Positions 30,886-37,743 of a stretch of DNA of 64,000 nt are shown here, piece by piece. The notes under the pieces were generated by a model that had not been told where the DNA came from, searched no databases, and saw only the letters and a list, made by a program, of their open reading frames with translations. Where the stretch lies: positions 1-64,000 of IMG/VR virus record IMGVR_UViG_3300042308_000168; one strand, given 5' to 3'. A program made the translations under genes and the position numbers. The DNA comes from a virus. Every line of letters begins with the position of its first letter. The first letter of the stretch is position 1.

Positions 30886-32004
30886 ATGAAAGCCACCCAG
30901 AAACTTTACAAGATTGACTCTAAAGGTAACACCCGTGTGTGGTGGATGGAGTATGACGATACAAAGTATCGCACTCATTCCGGCATCAAAGATGGCAAGA
31001 TTGTAGTTTCTGGGTGGAAGTATCCAGAGGCCAAGAATGTCGGTCGTGCTAACGCAACCACTGTGAAAGAACAGGTTGAGTTAGAAGTGCTTTCTGAAAT
31101 CACAAAGAAAGAATATCAAGGCAAGTATCATCAGACTACCACTTGGGCTAAGAATGGTGCCAAGTTCGTTGAGTGTATGCTTGCCGACAAATATAACCCT
31201 GCAAAGCATAACAAGTTCCCTTATTACTCGCAGCCGAAACTTGATGGTGTTCGTTGTCTCGTATCAAAAGACGGTATGCAGTCACGCAACGGCAAGCCTA
31301 TTCTTTCTGCGCCTCATATTCATGAAGCACTCGAACCGTTCTTTCGGGAATATCCCGAAATTGTTCTTGATGGAGAACTGTATAATCATGAACTAAAAAA
31401 CGACTTTGAGAAGATTATTTCTCTTGCTCGTAAGACTAAACCGACTGTTGATGATCTGGAAGAGTCCAGAAAGACGATCCAATATCATGTTTATGATATG
31501 ATTGATTATGATCGCAATTGGACTTTTATGAACCGTAAAGAATTTTTAGGTGCTGTTTTGTTGGAAGATCATCCTTCTCCATGTATCCGTTTTGTAGAAT
31601 CTACAATTGCAGAAAGCGAAGAACAAATTATGGAAAATCTTTCTTGGAACCTTGAAGAAGGATATGAAGGTCAAATGCTTCGTGTTCCTGACTCTCTTTA
31701 TGAAGGTAAGCGTTCAAAGAACCTTATCAAGCATAAGGAATTTGAGGACGATGAATTTGAAATCGTTTCTATGGAAGAAGGTAAAGGCAATTGGGCAGGT
31801 GCTGTCAAGCGGATTGAAATCCGTTTGAAAGACGGAACCACACAGTTTGCAGGAGTGCGTGGGAAGTTTGACTTCCTTAAAGACCTATTGTATAATGATT
31901 ATGGTTATACAAGCGTAACGGTACGGTATCAGAACAAAACGGAAGACGGCAAACTCCGCTTCCCCGTTGTCGTTGCTTTCTGGAAAGGTAAGAGAGACCT
32001 ATGA
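30886..32004 (+). CDS. ATP-dependent DNA ligase
   Basis: 372 aa. N-terminal residues 1-80 resemble a WGR-like module (RVWWMEYDD...YRTHSGIKDGK). The nucleotidyltransferase motif I is PKLDGVR with Lys118, the AMP-accepting lysine; DGELYNH is motif III and EGQMLR with later KHKEFEDDEFEI motifs IV-V. It seals nicks in DNA during replication and repair. Different in plan from T4 gp30, closer to cyanophage and eukaryote-virus ligases. Coupled to the next ORF. Confidence 0.9.
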   Translation: MKATQKLYKIDSKGNTRVWWMEYDDTKYRTHSGIKDGKIVVSGWKYPEAKNVGRANATTVKEQVELEVLSEITKKEYQGKYHQTTTWAKNGAKFVECMLADKYNPAKHNKFPYYSQPKLDGVRCLVSKDGMQSRNGKPILSAPHIHEALEPFFREYPEIVLDGELYNHELKNDFEKIISLARKTKPTVDDLEESRKTIQYHVYDMIDYDRNWTFMNRKEFLGAVLLEDHPSPCIRFVESTIAESEEQIMENLSWNLEEGYEGQMLRVPDSLYEGKRSKNLIKHKEFEDDEFEIVSMEEGKGNWAGAVKRIEIRLKDGTTQFAGVRGKFDFLKDLLYNDYGYTSVTVRYQNKTEDGKLRFPVVVAFWKGKRDL

Positions 32005-32159
32005 CCGACGAACTAAAACAAATTGCCTACAATGAAGGTTGTGAGGCTTATTTTGAAGATGGCATCAATCTAGTGGATAATCCATACGATGGTGTAAGTC
32101 TCGCTCTCGCCAATTATTGGGATCAAGGTTACTGGGATATGTTTTATGATGATGTATAA
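32001..32159 (+). CDS. Small acidic protein, RMF-like pattern
   Basis: 52 aa (MTDELKQIAYNEGCEAYFEDG, then NPYDGVSLALANYWDQGYW). The G-x3-A...NPY...A..W..GY pattern resembles small phage proteins related to ribosome modulation factor. The match is loose. ATGA overlap with the ligase stop. Confidence 0.45.
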   Translation: MTDELKQIAYNEGCEAYFEDGINLVDNPYDGVSLALANYWDQGYWDMFYDDV

Positions 32160-32538
32160 ACTCTATCTGGATGACCTGCGCAATCTGCCTGATCTTGATT
32201 CAGATTGGCGCCTGGCACGGAACTATCATGATGCTGTTTGGTATGTGAAGAACTATGGTCTTCCGTATCATGTATCGTTCGATCATGACCTTGCAGATGT
32301 TCATTACAATCTGGAGTCTGCATACGGTCCTATGGACGAGTATATGGACGGTGCACCTCGCACTGGTGCGCCTCGTGAGTTTACCGGGTATGACTTCGCC
32401 AAGTGGCTGTGCGATTGGATCATGGAGAATGTTGACAACCTAGATGGCTTCTCGTATAATGTTCACAGTGCCAATCCTATCGGTGCGGCAAATATCCGTC
32501 ACTACATGGAAAACTTTCTAAAGGATCGTTATGCCTGA
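32146..32538 (+). CDS. Cyclic-phosphate-processing receiver-domain protein
   Basis: 130 aa (ATG at 32146, 32149 or 32152). MYKLYLDDLRNLP gives the DD acidic pair, then YHVSFDHDLAD with further acidic/His residues, GYDFAKWL, and YNVHSANPIGAANI. This is the layout of the cyclic-phosphate processing Receiver domain (cPR), predicted by Burroughs and Aravind to act on RNA termini with cyclic phosphates. Presence with rtcB in the same region suggests an RNA-repair function. Biochemical activity is an inference. Confidence 0.75.
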   Translation: MMMYKLYLDDLRNLPDLDSDWRLARNYHDAVWYVKNYGLPYHVSFDHDLADVHYNLESAYGPMDEYMDGAPRTGAPREFTGYDFAKWLCDWIMENVDNLDGFSYNVHSANPIGAANIRHYMENFLKDRYA

Positions 32539-32749
32539 GATTCGTAAAATTGATGTTGAACTTGACAAACGAGTAGAGACCGGTCCGACCCAGATTGGTG
32601 ATGACTGGCCCGGCGTGTTCATTCGTGGTGATAATGCAGCCTATTATGCCATGAACCTTCACAATCTTTTAAATGGTAACGAAGATGCCTTTACACGGGC
32701 TGTTCTAAATGGTTTACTCTCCGACCTAAAAGGATGTATCGTAAGATGA
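32531..32749 (+). CDS. Conserved small phage protein
   Basis: 72 aa. VETGPTQIGDDWPGVFIRGDNAAYYAMNLHNLL matches a small phage family with the TGPTQF..DWPGxFIRGDNA phrase. Overlaps the upstream and downstream genes. Function unknown. Confidence 0.55.
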   Translation: MPEIRKIDVELDKRVETGPTQIGDDWPGVFIRGDNAAYYAMNLHNLLNGNEDAFTRAVLNGLLSDLKGCIVR

Positions 32750-33291
32750 ATATCTTTTATATTCACTCTGATCCTAAAATGTGCGCCCAGTGGGCTGTTG
32801 ATCGTCATGTCGTCAAGATGATTCTTGAGGCTGCACAGTTGCTTTCTACTGCTCACCGTGTTATTGACGGCGTTCAATATACCGACAAAACGAAGACCGG
32901 TCGGAGTGTCAAAAGATGGCGTTTATCTGATAGTCGTGAGACTTCTTTGTATTCTGCCACGCATATCAATCACCCGTCGGCCGTTTGGGCTCGTGAGTCC
33001 AATAACAACTACAACTGGCTGTGGTGTTATCTAGATGAGCATTGTCGTGAATACACTCGCCGTTATGGCAAGGTACATAAGATCGAAGAAAGCGGTCTTA
33101 AAGGCATCCTCGCTGCTCTGCCAAATAACATTCCTGTTGGCTATAAGACACAACCTCCAAGTGCCATGGATGCTAAATACATCATATCGGAAGACGCAGT
33201 TGTGAACTATCGCAACTACTACAAGGTAGGCAAGGCACACCTTCATTCATGGAAAGCGCCAGCTACCGCACCAGACTGGATTATGGAGTAA
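32746..33291 (+). CDS. Conserved T4-like phage protein with HVVKMILEAAQLL motif
   Basis: 181 aa from ATG 32746 (ATGA overlap; an upstream in-frame ATG is at 32734). NIFYIHSDPKMCAQWAVDRHVVKMILEAAQLLSTAH, HPSAVWARESNNNYNWLW, RYGKVHKI and NYRNYYKVGKAHLHSWK are landmarks of a conserved T4-like phage hypothetical. The N-terminus loosely recalls pyrimidine dimer glycosylase-annotated proteins, but I would not claim that activity. Confidence 0.65.
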   Translation: MNIFYIHSDPKMCAQWAVDRHVVKMILEAAQLLSTAHRVIDGVQYTDKTKTGRSVKRWRLSDSRETSLYSATHINHPSAVWARESNNNYNWLWCYLDEHCREYTRRYGKVHKIEESGLKGILAALPNNIPVGYKTQPPSAMDAKYIISEDAVVNYRNYYKVGKAHLHSWKAPATAPDWIME

Positions 33292-33293
33292 CA

Positions 33294-33494
33294 ATGCCAA
33301 CTTATTCGTTTCGTGATAAGCAAACCGGGGAGACATTTGATGTTTTCATGTCTGTCTCCGAACTGGATGAGTTTCTAACAAACCATCCTGAACTAGAAAA
33401 ACTGTTATCAGCACCTATGTTTCTCGGTGCTAACATGAACGGTGGAATAAACAACAATAAATTTTATGATCCAAAGGACAATGTTGATGCCTAA
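33294..33494 (+). CDS. FmdB-like small protein without zinc cysteines (copy 1)
   Basis: 66 aa: PTYSFRDKQTGETFDVFMSVSELDEFLTNHPELEKLL. Same fold pattern as FmdB-type zinc-ribbon proteins but lacking Cys pairs. It overlaps and is paralogous to the next gene. Confidence 0.6.
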   Translation: MPTYSFRDKQTGETFDVFMSVSELDEFLTNHPELEKLLSAPMFLGANMNGGINNNKFYDPKDNVDA

Positions 33495-33750
33495 TTACAC
33501 ATGGGAAAATAAAGAGACTGGTGAGGAGTTCACCAACACAATGACCATTGCCGAGCGTGATGAGTTTGAAAAGAATAATCCCCAACTTCGTCAAGTGCTA
33601 CGCAACTTTACAATGGTTGATCCGGTGAATGTCGGTATCACAAAGCCGCCAGCAGATTTTCAAAAGTATGTTCTCGGTCGAATCAAGTCCGCTGTGCCAG
33701 AGGCATCTGCCGTTGCAAGCAAGCGTTGGGACATTCCCAAGGAGATTTAA
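33487..33750 (+). CDS. FmdB-like small protein (copy 2)
   Basis: 87 aa from ATG 33487. PNYTWENKETGEEFTNTMTIAERDEFEKNNPQLRQVL aligns residue by residue with the preceding gene (PTYSFRDKQTGETFDVFMSVSELDEF), so the two arose by tandem duplication. The C-terminus is longer here. T4-like cyanophages carry similar proteins; role unknown. Confidence 0.6.
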   Translation: MPNYTWENKETGEEFTNTMTIAERDEFEKNNPQLRQVLRNFTMVDPVNVGITKPPADFQKYVLGRIKSAVPEASAVASKRWDIPKEI

Positions 33751-33781
33751 CCTGACAACAGAACATCACAGTAAAAAGTTT

Positions 33782-33820
33782 AGAGGTCGTGCCCGTAAAA
33801 AGGCATCGACCTCTTTTGTT
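33782..33820 (+). terminator. Rho-independent terminator
   Basis: AGAGGTCG (33782-33789) pairs with CGACCTCT (33807-33814); an inner TGCC/GGCA extends the stem; TTTTGTTT follows. It separates the ligase-region operon from phoH. Confidence 0.85.
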
Positions 33821-33859
33821 TATGGAGATGTGAATAACGATAACAATAAGGTAAAATAT

Positions 33860-34576
33860 ATGTCAAGAAAGTCGAAAAGAAATAACCAACAACAGCATCA
33901 GCCTCAAAATCAGGCTGAGAGAAACCACTTCGAACTTCGTCACATTAAGCCACTCACTGTCAATCAACAGAGAGTATGGGACGCCTACGAAGCCGGTTCA
34001 AATCTCATGCTACATGGTTATGCCGGCACCGGTAAAACTTTTCTATCATCATATCTTGCACTAAGGGAGGTGCTAATCGAGGAGACATATAAGAGGGTCG
34101 TTATCATCCGTTCGGTAGTTCCATCAAGAGACATGGGCTTCTTGCCCGGTTCGGAAAAACAGAAAGCGGAAGTTTACGAACAACCCTATCAGGAAATTTG
34201 TGACGATCTATTTGGTCGTGGTGATGGTTGGAAGATACTAAAGATGAAAAGAATGGTCGAGTTCACCACTACATCGTTCCTCCGTGGTACGACCTTCAAT
34301 GATTCCATTATCATCGTTGACGAATGTAACAACATGAACTTCCAAGAAATCGATACTGTTATGACCCGTATAGGTACCAACTCTCGTATCGTCTTTTGTG
34401 GTGATTACCGTCAGAGTGATCTACACAAACCACATGACAAGACTGGTATTAGAGAACTGATGGCAATAACTCGCCGTATGTCATCATTCGACCATATCGA
34501 ATTTGGTATTGAAGACATTGTTCGTTCTGGTACAGTTAAAGAATATATCATTCAAAAAACTGAAATGGGACTATGA
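33860..34576 (+). CDS. phoH: PhoH-like ATPase
   Basis: 238 aa from ATG 33860; the long upstream open frame crosses a terminator and other genes and is not coding. Walker A is GYAGTGKT (53-60) after LTVNQQRVWDAYEAG. IIIVDECNNM is Walker B, RIVFCGDYRQSD the sensor region. PhoH proteins are P-loop ATPases related to the helicase RecD-like fold and are abundant in marine T4-like phages. Role in infection is unsettled. Confidence 0.9.
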   Translation: MSRKSKRNNQQQHQPQNQAERNHFELRHIKPLTVNQQRVWDAYEAGSNLMLHGYAGTGKTFLSSYLALREVLIEETYKRVVIIRSVVPSRDMGFLPGSEKQKAEVYEQPYQEICDDLFGRGDGWKILKMKRMVEFTTTSFLRGTTFNDSIIIVDECNNMNFQEIDTVMTRIGTNSRIVFCGDYRQSDLHKPHDKTGIRELMAITRRMSSFDHIEFGIEDIVRSGTVKEYIIQKTEMGL

Positions 34577-34590
34577 TAGTTTACATGTTA

Positions 34591-34598
34591 TATAAATA
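34591..34598 (+). promoter_or_regulatory. T4-type late promoter TATAAATA
   Basis: Exact TATAAATA in the gap after phoH, 28 bases before ATG 34627. Consistent with late expression of a virion protein. Confidence 0.8.
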
Positions 34599-34626
34599 GA
34601 AGTAAATTACACCAGGAGTTTCTACA

Positions 34627-35199
34627 ATGTCAAATGTTACCTTCAAAATGTTCGCTGCCCATATGGGCGGAACCCAGGCCACCGAATACATCGGAAGACC
34701 CGGTGAAATATTCTATGATACAGATGGTCAGACACCTCTCCGACTTTCGGATGGAGAGACTCCTGGTGGTATTCCTTTTAGTATACTTTCTATCAATCAA
34801 ACTTTTGATCCTCAATTTACAGCAAATGGTGCCAACGTTCCTGGTGTAGTTACTACAGGGTCTTATGTAAAGCAAGGTCTTATTACACACTTTAGAATTA
34901 ATGTAGATTTTGCTAATTGTAATGCCGCATCTTTCAATGTTGGTGGGCAGTATCAGATTGTTTTGCCAGCGCCTTCTGTCGCAACAATAACGGTTAGAGC
35001 CGGTACATTACATCAAGCAAATGGTGATGCCAAATATCATATTGCTGGTATCACTGATATAGACACAAGCAACACAGTTATGAAACTCTACTATTCAGGT
35101 AGTACCACAGATTTGGCCTGGAAAAATACCACACCAGTTGGAGCGACATCAAACACAAGTCATTTTGATCTCTCCGGTGCTTATCAAACAATAAGTTAA
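34627..35199 (+). CDS. Putative virion/tail fibre-type protein with Mtd_N-like motif
   Basis: 190 aa. EYIGRPGEIFYDTDGQTPLRLSDGETPGG matches the short beta motif (xxGxxGExxxDTxxxxLxxxDGxTxGG) found at N-termini of tail-fibre and tropism-determinant proteins. The remainder is Thr/Ser/Asn-rich beta sequence. Served by the late promoter at 34591 with CCAGGAG SD. It is isolated from the main structural block, suggesting an accessory fibre or decoration protein. Confidence 0.68.
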   Translation: MSNVTFKMFAAHMGGTQATEYIGRPGEIFYDTDGQTPLRLSDGETPGGIPFSILSINQTFDPQFTANGANVPGVVTTGSYVKQGLITHFRINVDFANCNAASFNVGGQYQIVLPAPSVATITVRAGTLHQANGDAKYHIAGITDIDTSNTVMKLYYSGSTTDLAWKNTTPVGATSNTSHFDLSGAYQTIS

Positions 35200-35203
35200 A
35201 AGG

Positions 35204-35232
35204 TTGACAATGTTGGTAAAACCGCATATAAT
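35204..35232 (+). promoter_or_regulatory. Consensus sigma70 promoter
   Basis: TTGACA (35204-35209), 17 bases, TATAAT (35227-35232): perfect hexamers. Starts about five bases after the stop of the late gene and drives 35325 onward. The roughly 85-base leader (35240-35324) contains no ORF. Confidence 0.8.
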
Positions 35233-35324
35233 GTAAAAGATGCTCCATTCCAAACGGAATTTAATCCAAGGAAACCATCCGCTAATAGGCCGAAATTCAC
35301 CACCAAATGATGTGAGGTATTGTT

Positions 35325-35588
35325 ATGAACACTGTGGAAAATAACATCAATCTTCTAATCGCCGAACTAAATAAATCAAATCTGACCAAGGAACAATCTC
35401 TTGATTACCTTGGTCATGTCTTTCGCACTACGACAAAGAAAGTCGTGTCAAACTCAGATAGATCATATGTCGCTCTTTCTGTAGATGAATATCTAAAGAA
35501 GGCACGTGCGGGTGACTTTAGATATGCAAGTGGATTTTTTGGCAATTGGGCCAAGCACCATGAAGAAGATCAAGATGTAGGCTGTTGA
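35325..35588 (+). CDS. Hypothetical protein
   Basis: 87 aa, helical. Contains RSYVALSVDEYLKKARAGDFRYASGFFGNWAKHH, unrecognised. First gene of a sigma70-type transcription unit. Confidence 0.55.
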   Translation: MNTVENNINLLIAELNKSNLTKEQSLDYLGHVFRTTTKKVVSNSDRSYVALSVDEYLKKARAGDFRYASGFFGNWAKHHEEDQDVGC

Positions 35589-36262
35589 AAACATTTACAC
35601 ATATAAACAATGACCCAGTGTTAGTGAATCTGAAAAGAGAAGAATATAATGGAAAACGATATTATGTCTCGCCAAATGGTGTTAAACTCCCGTCGGTTAC
35701 TACTTTTCTATCTCATTTCAAAGGTGACTCGATCCAAAAGTGGAGAAAGAAAGTCGGCGAAGAAGAAGCGAACAAAATCTCGGCACGAGCAAGCCGCCGA
35801 GGTACAAAATTCCATTCTCTTATGGAATCTTATATATCTAACGAGAAAGGGTTTCTCACCGAAGAAGATGTAATGCCAGACATGCAACATGCATTTCTGG
35901 ATATCAGACCTACTATTGACAGGATTGATAATGTCCATTACTTGGAAACTATGCTTTATAGTGAAATTCTTGGTCTTGCTGGTCAGGTGGATTGTATTGC
36001 CGAGTTTGATGGCGTCCCTTCTATTATTGACTTTAAAACATCTTTAAAGCCTAAGAAGGAAGAATGGATTCTAAACTACTTTGAACAATGTACCTGTTAC
36101 TCTTTGATGTATGAAGAAATGACAGGCATCCAGTGCAAGCAAATTGTGGTATTAATCTCCGTCGATCACGAATCACCTCAAGTGTTCGTGCGCAATCGCA
36201 GGGATTATATTCCAGAGTTAGCACGAAAGGTGAAACAGTTTAGAGAGGAAACTGCAATATGA
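35585..36262 (+). CDS. RecB-like PD-(D/E)XK exonuclease
   Basis: 225 aa with a TTG start overlapping the preceding TGA. Features: LPSVTTFLSHFK, SARASRRGTKFHSLMESYI, and the catalytic core GLAGQVDCIAEFDGVPSIIDFKTSLKPK with D and D-F-K in the expected order, then QCTCYSLMYEEMTG. This is the MGME1/RecB-nuclease layout common in T4-like cyanophages. It may trim DNA ends in recombination or replication. Confidence 0.82.
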   Translation: MKTFTHINNDPVLVNLKREEYNGKRYYVSPNGVKLPSVTTFLSHFKGDSIQKWRKKVGEEEANKISARASRRGTKFHSLMESYISNEKGFLTEEDVMPDMQHAFLDIRPTIDRIDNVHYLETMLYSEILGLAGQVDCIAEFDGVPSIIDFKTSLKPKKEEWILNYFEQCTCYSLMYEEMTGIQCKQIVVLISVDHESPQVFVRNRRDYIPELARKVKQFREETAI

Positions 36263-36432
36263 AATCTTTGCATATTGGAAACGTAGCGGGTCAGACTAAC
36301 CTCAAAGGCAAAAAGTATAAACTCTTATCATGTAAATGTTGTGTCGTTCGAGACCTTAGAGATAAGGAGCGAACAAAAGAAGCAAAGAAAGATTTGAATG
36401 ATAAAATGGTTTTGCAAAATCTTTGGTCATAA
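36259..36432 (+). CDS. Small Cys-containing protein
   Basis: 57 aa, ATG 36259 in overlap with the preceding stop. Basic, with KLLSCKCCVVRDLRDK, a possible half zinc knuckle. The 3' end overlaps the next ORF in another frame by 35 bases. Confidence 0.45.
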   Translation: MKSLHIGNVAGQTNLKGKKYKLLSCKCCVVRDLRDKERTKEAKKDLNDKMVLQNLWS

Positions 36433-36526
36433 CTATTATAGGGTTGAACCTTTTCTTAAGAGCAATCCTATAGATCATTGGAAACGATGTAAACGATGTG
36501 GACATGTAGAAAGGGTGTATAAATGA
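36398..36526 (+). CDS. Small zinc-ribbon-like protein
   Basis: 42 aa: MIKWFCKIFGHNYYRVEP, then WKRCKRCGHVERVYK. The CKIFGH...CxxCG arrangement is like the small DUF1660-type phage proteins. Overlaps both neighbours. Confidence 0.5.
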   Translation: MIKWFCKIFGHNYYRVEPFLKSNPIDHWKRCKRCGHVERVYK

Positions 36527-36726
36527 AACGGTTGAGCGATACAGTTTTTCATTCCGATGATCGTAAGGTGGTCTGTGCAATGACATATACAGGTCAATTT
36601 GCGTATATGGAAAATGATCCGCAAGGTGTCAAACTATTGAAGATGTGTGATACATTAAAAGAAGCAAAAGAAATGATTGCCGGTTACGAAAAGGCAATGA
36701 ACCAGTTTTGGGAGGTATTCAAATGA
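36523..36726 (+). CDS. Hypothetical protein
   Basis: 67 aa: TVFHSDDRKVVCAMTYTGQFAYMENDPQG, then KEAKEMIAGYEKAM. Beta then helical; unrecognised. Confidence 0.5.
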   Translation: MKRLSDTVFHSDDRKVVCAMTYTGQFAYMENDPQGVKLLKMCDTLKEAKEMIAGYEKAMNQFWEVFK

Positions 36727-36842
36727 AGAAAGTATATCTAGCAATCGCATTGGTGTTTCTTAGTTTGGGCTTGTCTGGTTGTCTGGTGGCGACCGTCGGT
36801 GAGTGCATTATACGGGACACGACTAGTAAGCCATGCAACTAA
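36723..36842 (+). CDS. Small lipoprotein
   Basis: 39 aa. Signal MKKVYLAIALVFLSLGLSGC with lipobox LSGC and the lipidated Cys at 20, leaving a 20-residue peptide with two further Cys. It could be an outer-membrane-spanin-like (o-spanin) or superinfection-immunity lipoprotein. It overlaps the secreted protein at 36833. Confidence 0.6.
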   Translation: MKKVYLAIALVFLSLGLSGCLVATVGECIIRDTTSKPCN

Positions 36843-37147
36843 AGAACCCCCGGTCCCTCTCATTGAGGATTTTGAAAATACTCTTGATACTGAGTAACAC
36901 ACCAGCATTGGCGTCAGAAGATGTTTCATGTGAAAAGAAAGTTAGTGATAGTCATATCATCCACTGTAAAGCGAAGAAGGTGATTGATGTTTCGTTGGCT
37001 AGTATTAATGGTGGTGAGTGTAATGCTCCTTCATTTCACAGGCATGGTAGCGGTGAGTTCTCCATTCCTGGAACCAAAGAGTGTGGCTATGTCCGTTCCA
37101 TAACTCTATCAATAGACGGACATAATAAAACTTTTGCACCACTTTAG
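36833..37147 (+). CDS. Secreted periplasmic protein
   Basis: 104 aa. Signal peptide about residues 1-28 (basic start, then ILKILLILSNTPALA). The mature part has four Cys, probably two disulfides, and an ITLSIDGHNKTF end. It is paired with the lipoprotein by overlap. Similar secreted small proteins exist in T4-like phages; function unknown. Confidence 0.55.
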   Translation: MQLKNPRSLSLRILKILLILSNTPALASEDVSCEKKVSDSHIIHCKAKKVIDVSLASINGGECNAPSFHRHGSGEFSIPGTKECGYVRSITLSIDGHNKTFAPL

Positions 37148-37149
37148 TC

Positions 37150-37180
37150 TTGACAAAAAACTCACCGTATGTTATAAATA
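37150..37180 (+). promoter_or_regulatory. Promoter of the permuted tmRNA gene
   Basis: TTGACA (37150-37155), 17 bases, TATAAA (37173-37178). The same stretch reads TATAAATA (37173-37180), a T4 late element, so the RNA could be made both early by sigma70 and late. Confidence 0.72.
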
Positions 37181-37185
37181 ATATG

Positions 37186-37251
37186 CTTAGATCGTTGAGA
37201 GACGGAATATAGGCTTCTTGGACGTGGGGGCAGTTCCCACCCGGTCCACCA
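37186..37251 (+). ncRNA. ssrA: tmRNA acceptor piece (permuted ssrA)
   Basis: The 3' half of a two-piece tmRNA, encoded first. It ends CCGGTCC-A-CCA (37241-37251), a 7-base acceptor strand with encoded CCA. The strand pairs with GGGCCGG at 37744-37750 with a G.U at position 3, the G3.U70 alanine identity element. Immediately 5' is a T-arm: GTGGG (37224-37228), a 7-base loop and CCCAC (37236-37240). The loop reads GGCAGTT, not the usual TTCRANN, which is odd. CTTCTTG before it can pair with CAGTAAG of the coding piece (P2 helix, one mismatch). The 5' boundary is approximate. Confidence 0.82.
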
Positions 37252-37267
37252 TAAGGAAATGTGAAAA

Positions 37268-37301
37268 CTTGTCGATTTATAAATAGTAATATCGACAGGA
37301 G
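37268..37301 (+). promoter_or_regulatory. Late promoter inside a Shine-Dalgarno-sequestering hairpin
   Basis: CTTGTCGAT (37268-37276) pairs with ATCGACAGG (37291-37299) over 9 bp with one G.U. The 3' arm includes part of the AGGAG Shine-Dalgarno (37297-37301) of the HNH gene. The loop carries TATAAATA (37278-37285), whose expected start is near 37291, just at the 3' arm. Transcripts from upstream would be untranslatable; late transcripts lack the 5' arm and free the SD. Confidence 0.8.
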
Positions 37302-37307
37302 ATTATT

Positions 37308-37742
37308 ATGAAACATAAGCACCATATCATTCCTAAACATATGGGTGGGAATGATGAACCAGAAAATATCGTTGAACTCACTATAGAGGAACATGCCGAA
37401 GCGCATAAGAAACTATATGAGGAACATGGACACTGGCAAGATTTGATTGCTTGGAAAGGTTTGTTGGGATTACTAACTTCCGATGAATGTTCTTTTATCG
37501 CAATCAATGAAGGCGCCAAAAAAGGAGCAGAACTTACGAACACTCTTAGATGGGCAAACCATTCAAAGAAAGAGAGAAAGTATCCTACGGGAACTGATGG
37601 TCGTAAGATTAGAACTCAAAGATATTGGTTCAATGATGGCTACGCTGAAGGTCAGTTTTCTTTGAATGAACATCCTGTAGGATGGTGGAGAGGCAGATTG
37701 AAATCTGTAATGAAGAAAACCAATCCTCATGTTTCTTTATGA
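37308..37742 (+). CDS. HNH homing endonuclease in the tmRNA intervening segment
   Basis: 144 aa. HNH signature: HHIIPKHMGG (5-14), N20, then LTIEEHAEAHKKLYEEHG (24-41) with His29 and His33. The C-terminal QRYWFNDGYAEGQFSLNEHPVGWWRGR is the WFNDG..P.GW..GR DNA-binding module of phage HNH enzymes. The gene lies wholly between the mature 3' end of the tmRNA acceptor piece (37251) and the 5' end of the coding piece (37744); its TGA ends one base before the coding piece. It would cleave ssrA alleles lacking the insertion in co-infecting phages. Expression is gated by the hairpin/late promoter upstream. Confidence 0.88.
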   Translation: MKHKHHIIPKHMGGNDEPENIVELTIEEHAEAHKKLYEEHGHWQDLIAWKGLLGLLTSDECSFIAINEGAKKGAELTNTLRWANHSKKERKYPTGTDGRKIRTQRYWFNDGYAEGQFSLNEHPVGWWRGRLKSVMKKTNPHVSL

Positions 37743-37743
37743 T

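Noticed and set aside
33629-33859. Long N-terminal extension of PhoH
   Set aside because: The open frame crosses the previous gene and a strong terminator; ATG 33860 gives the normal PhoH start before LTVNQQRVW.
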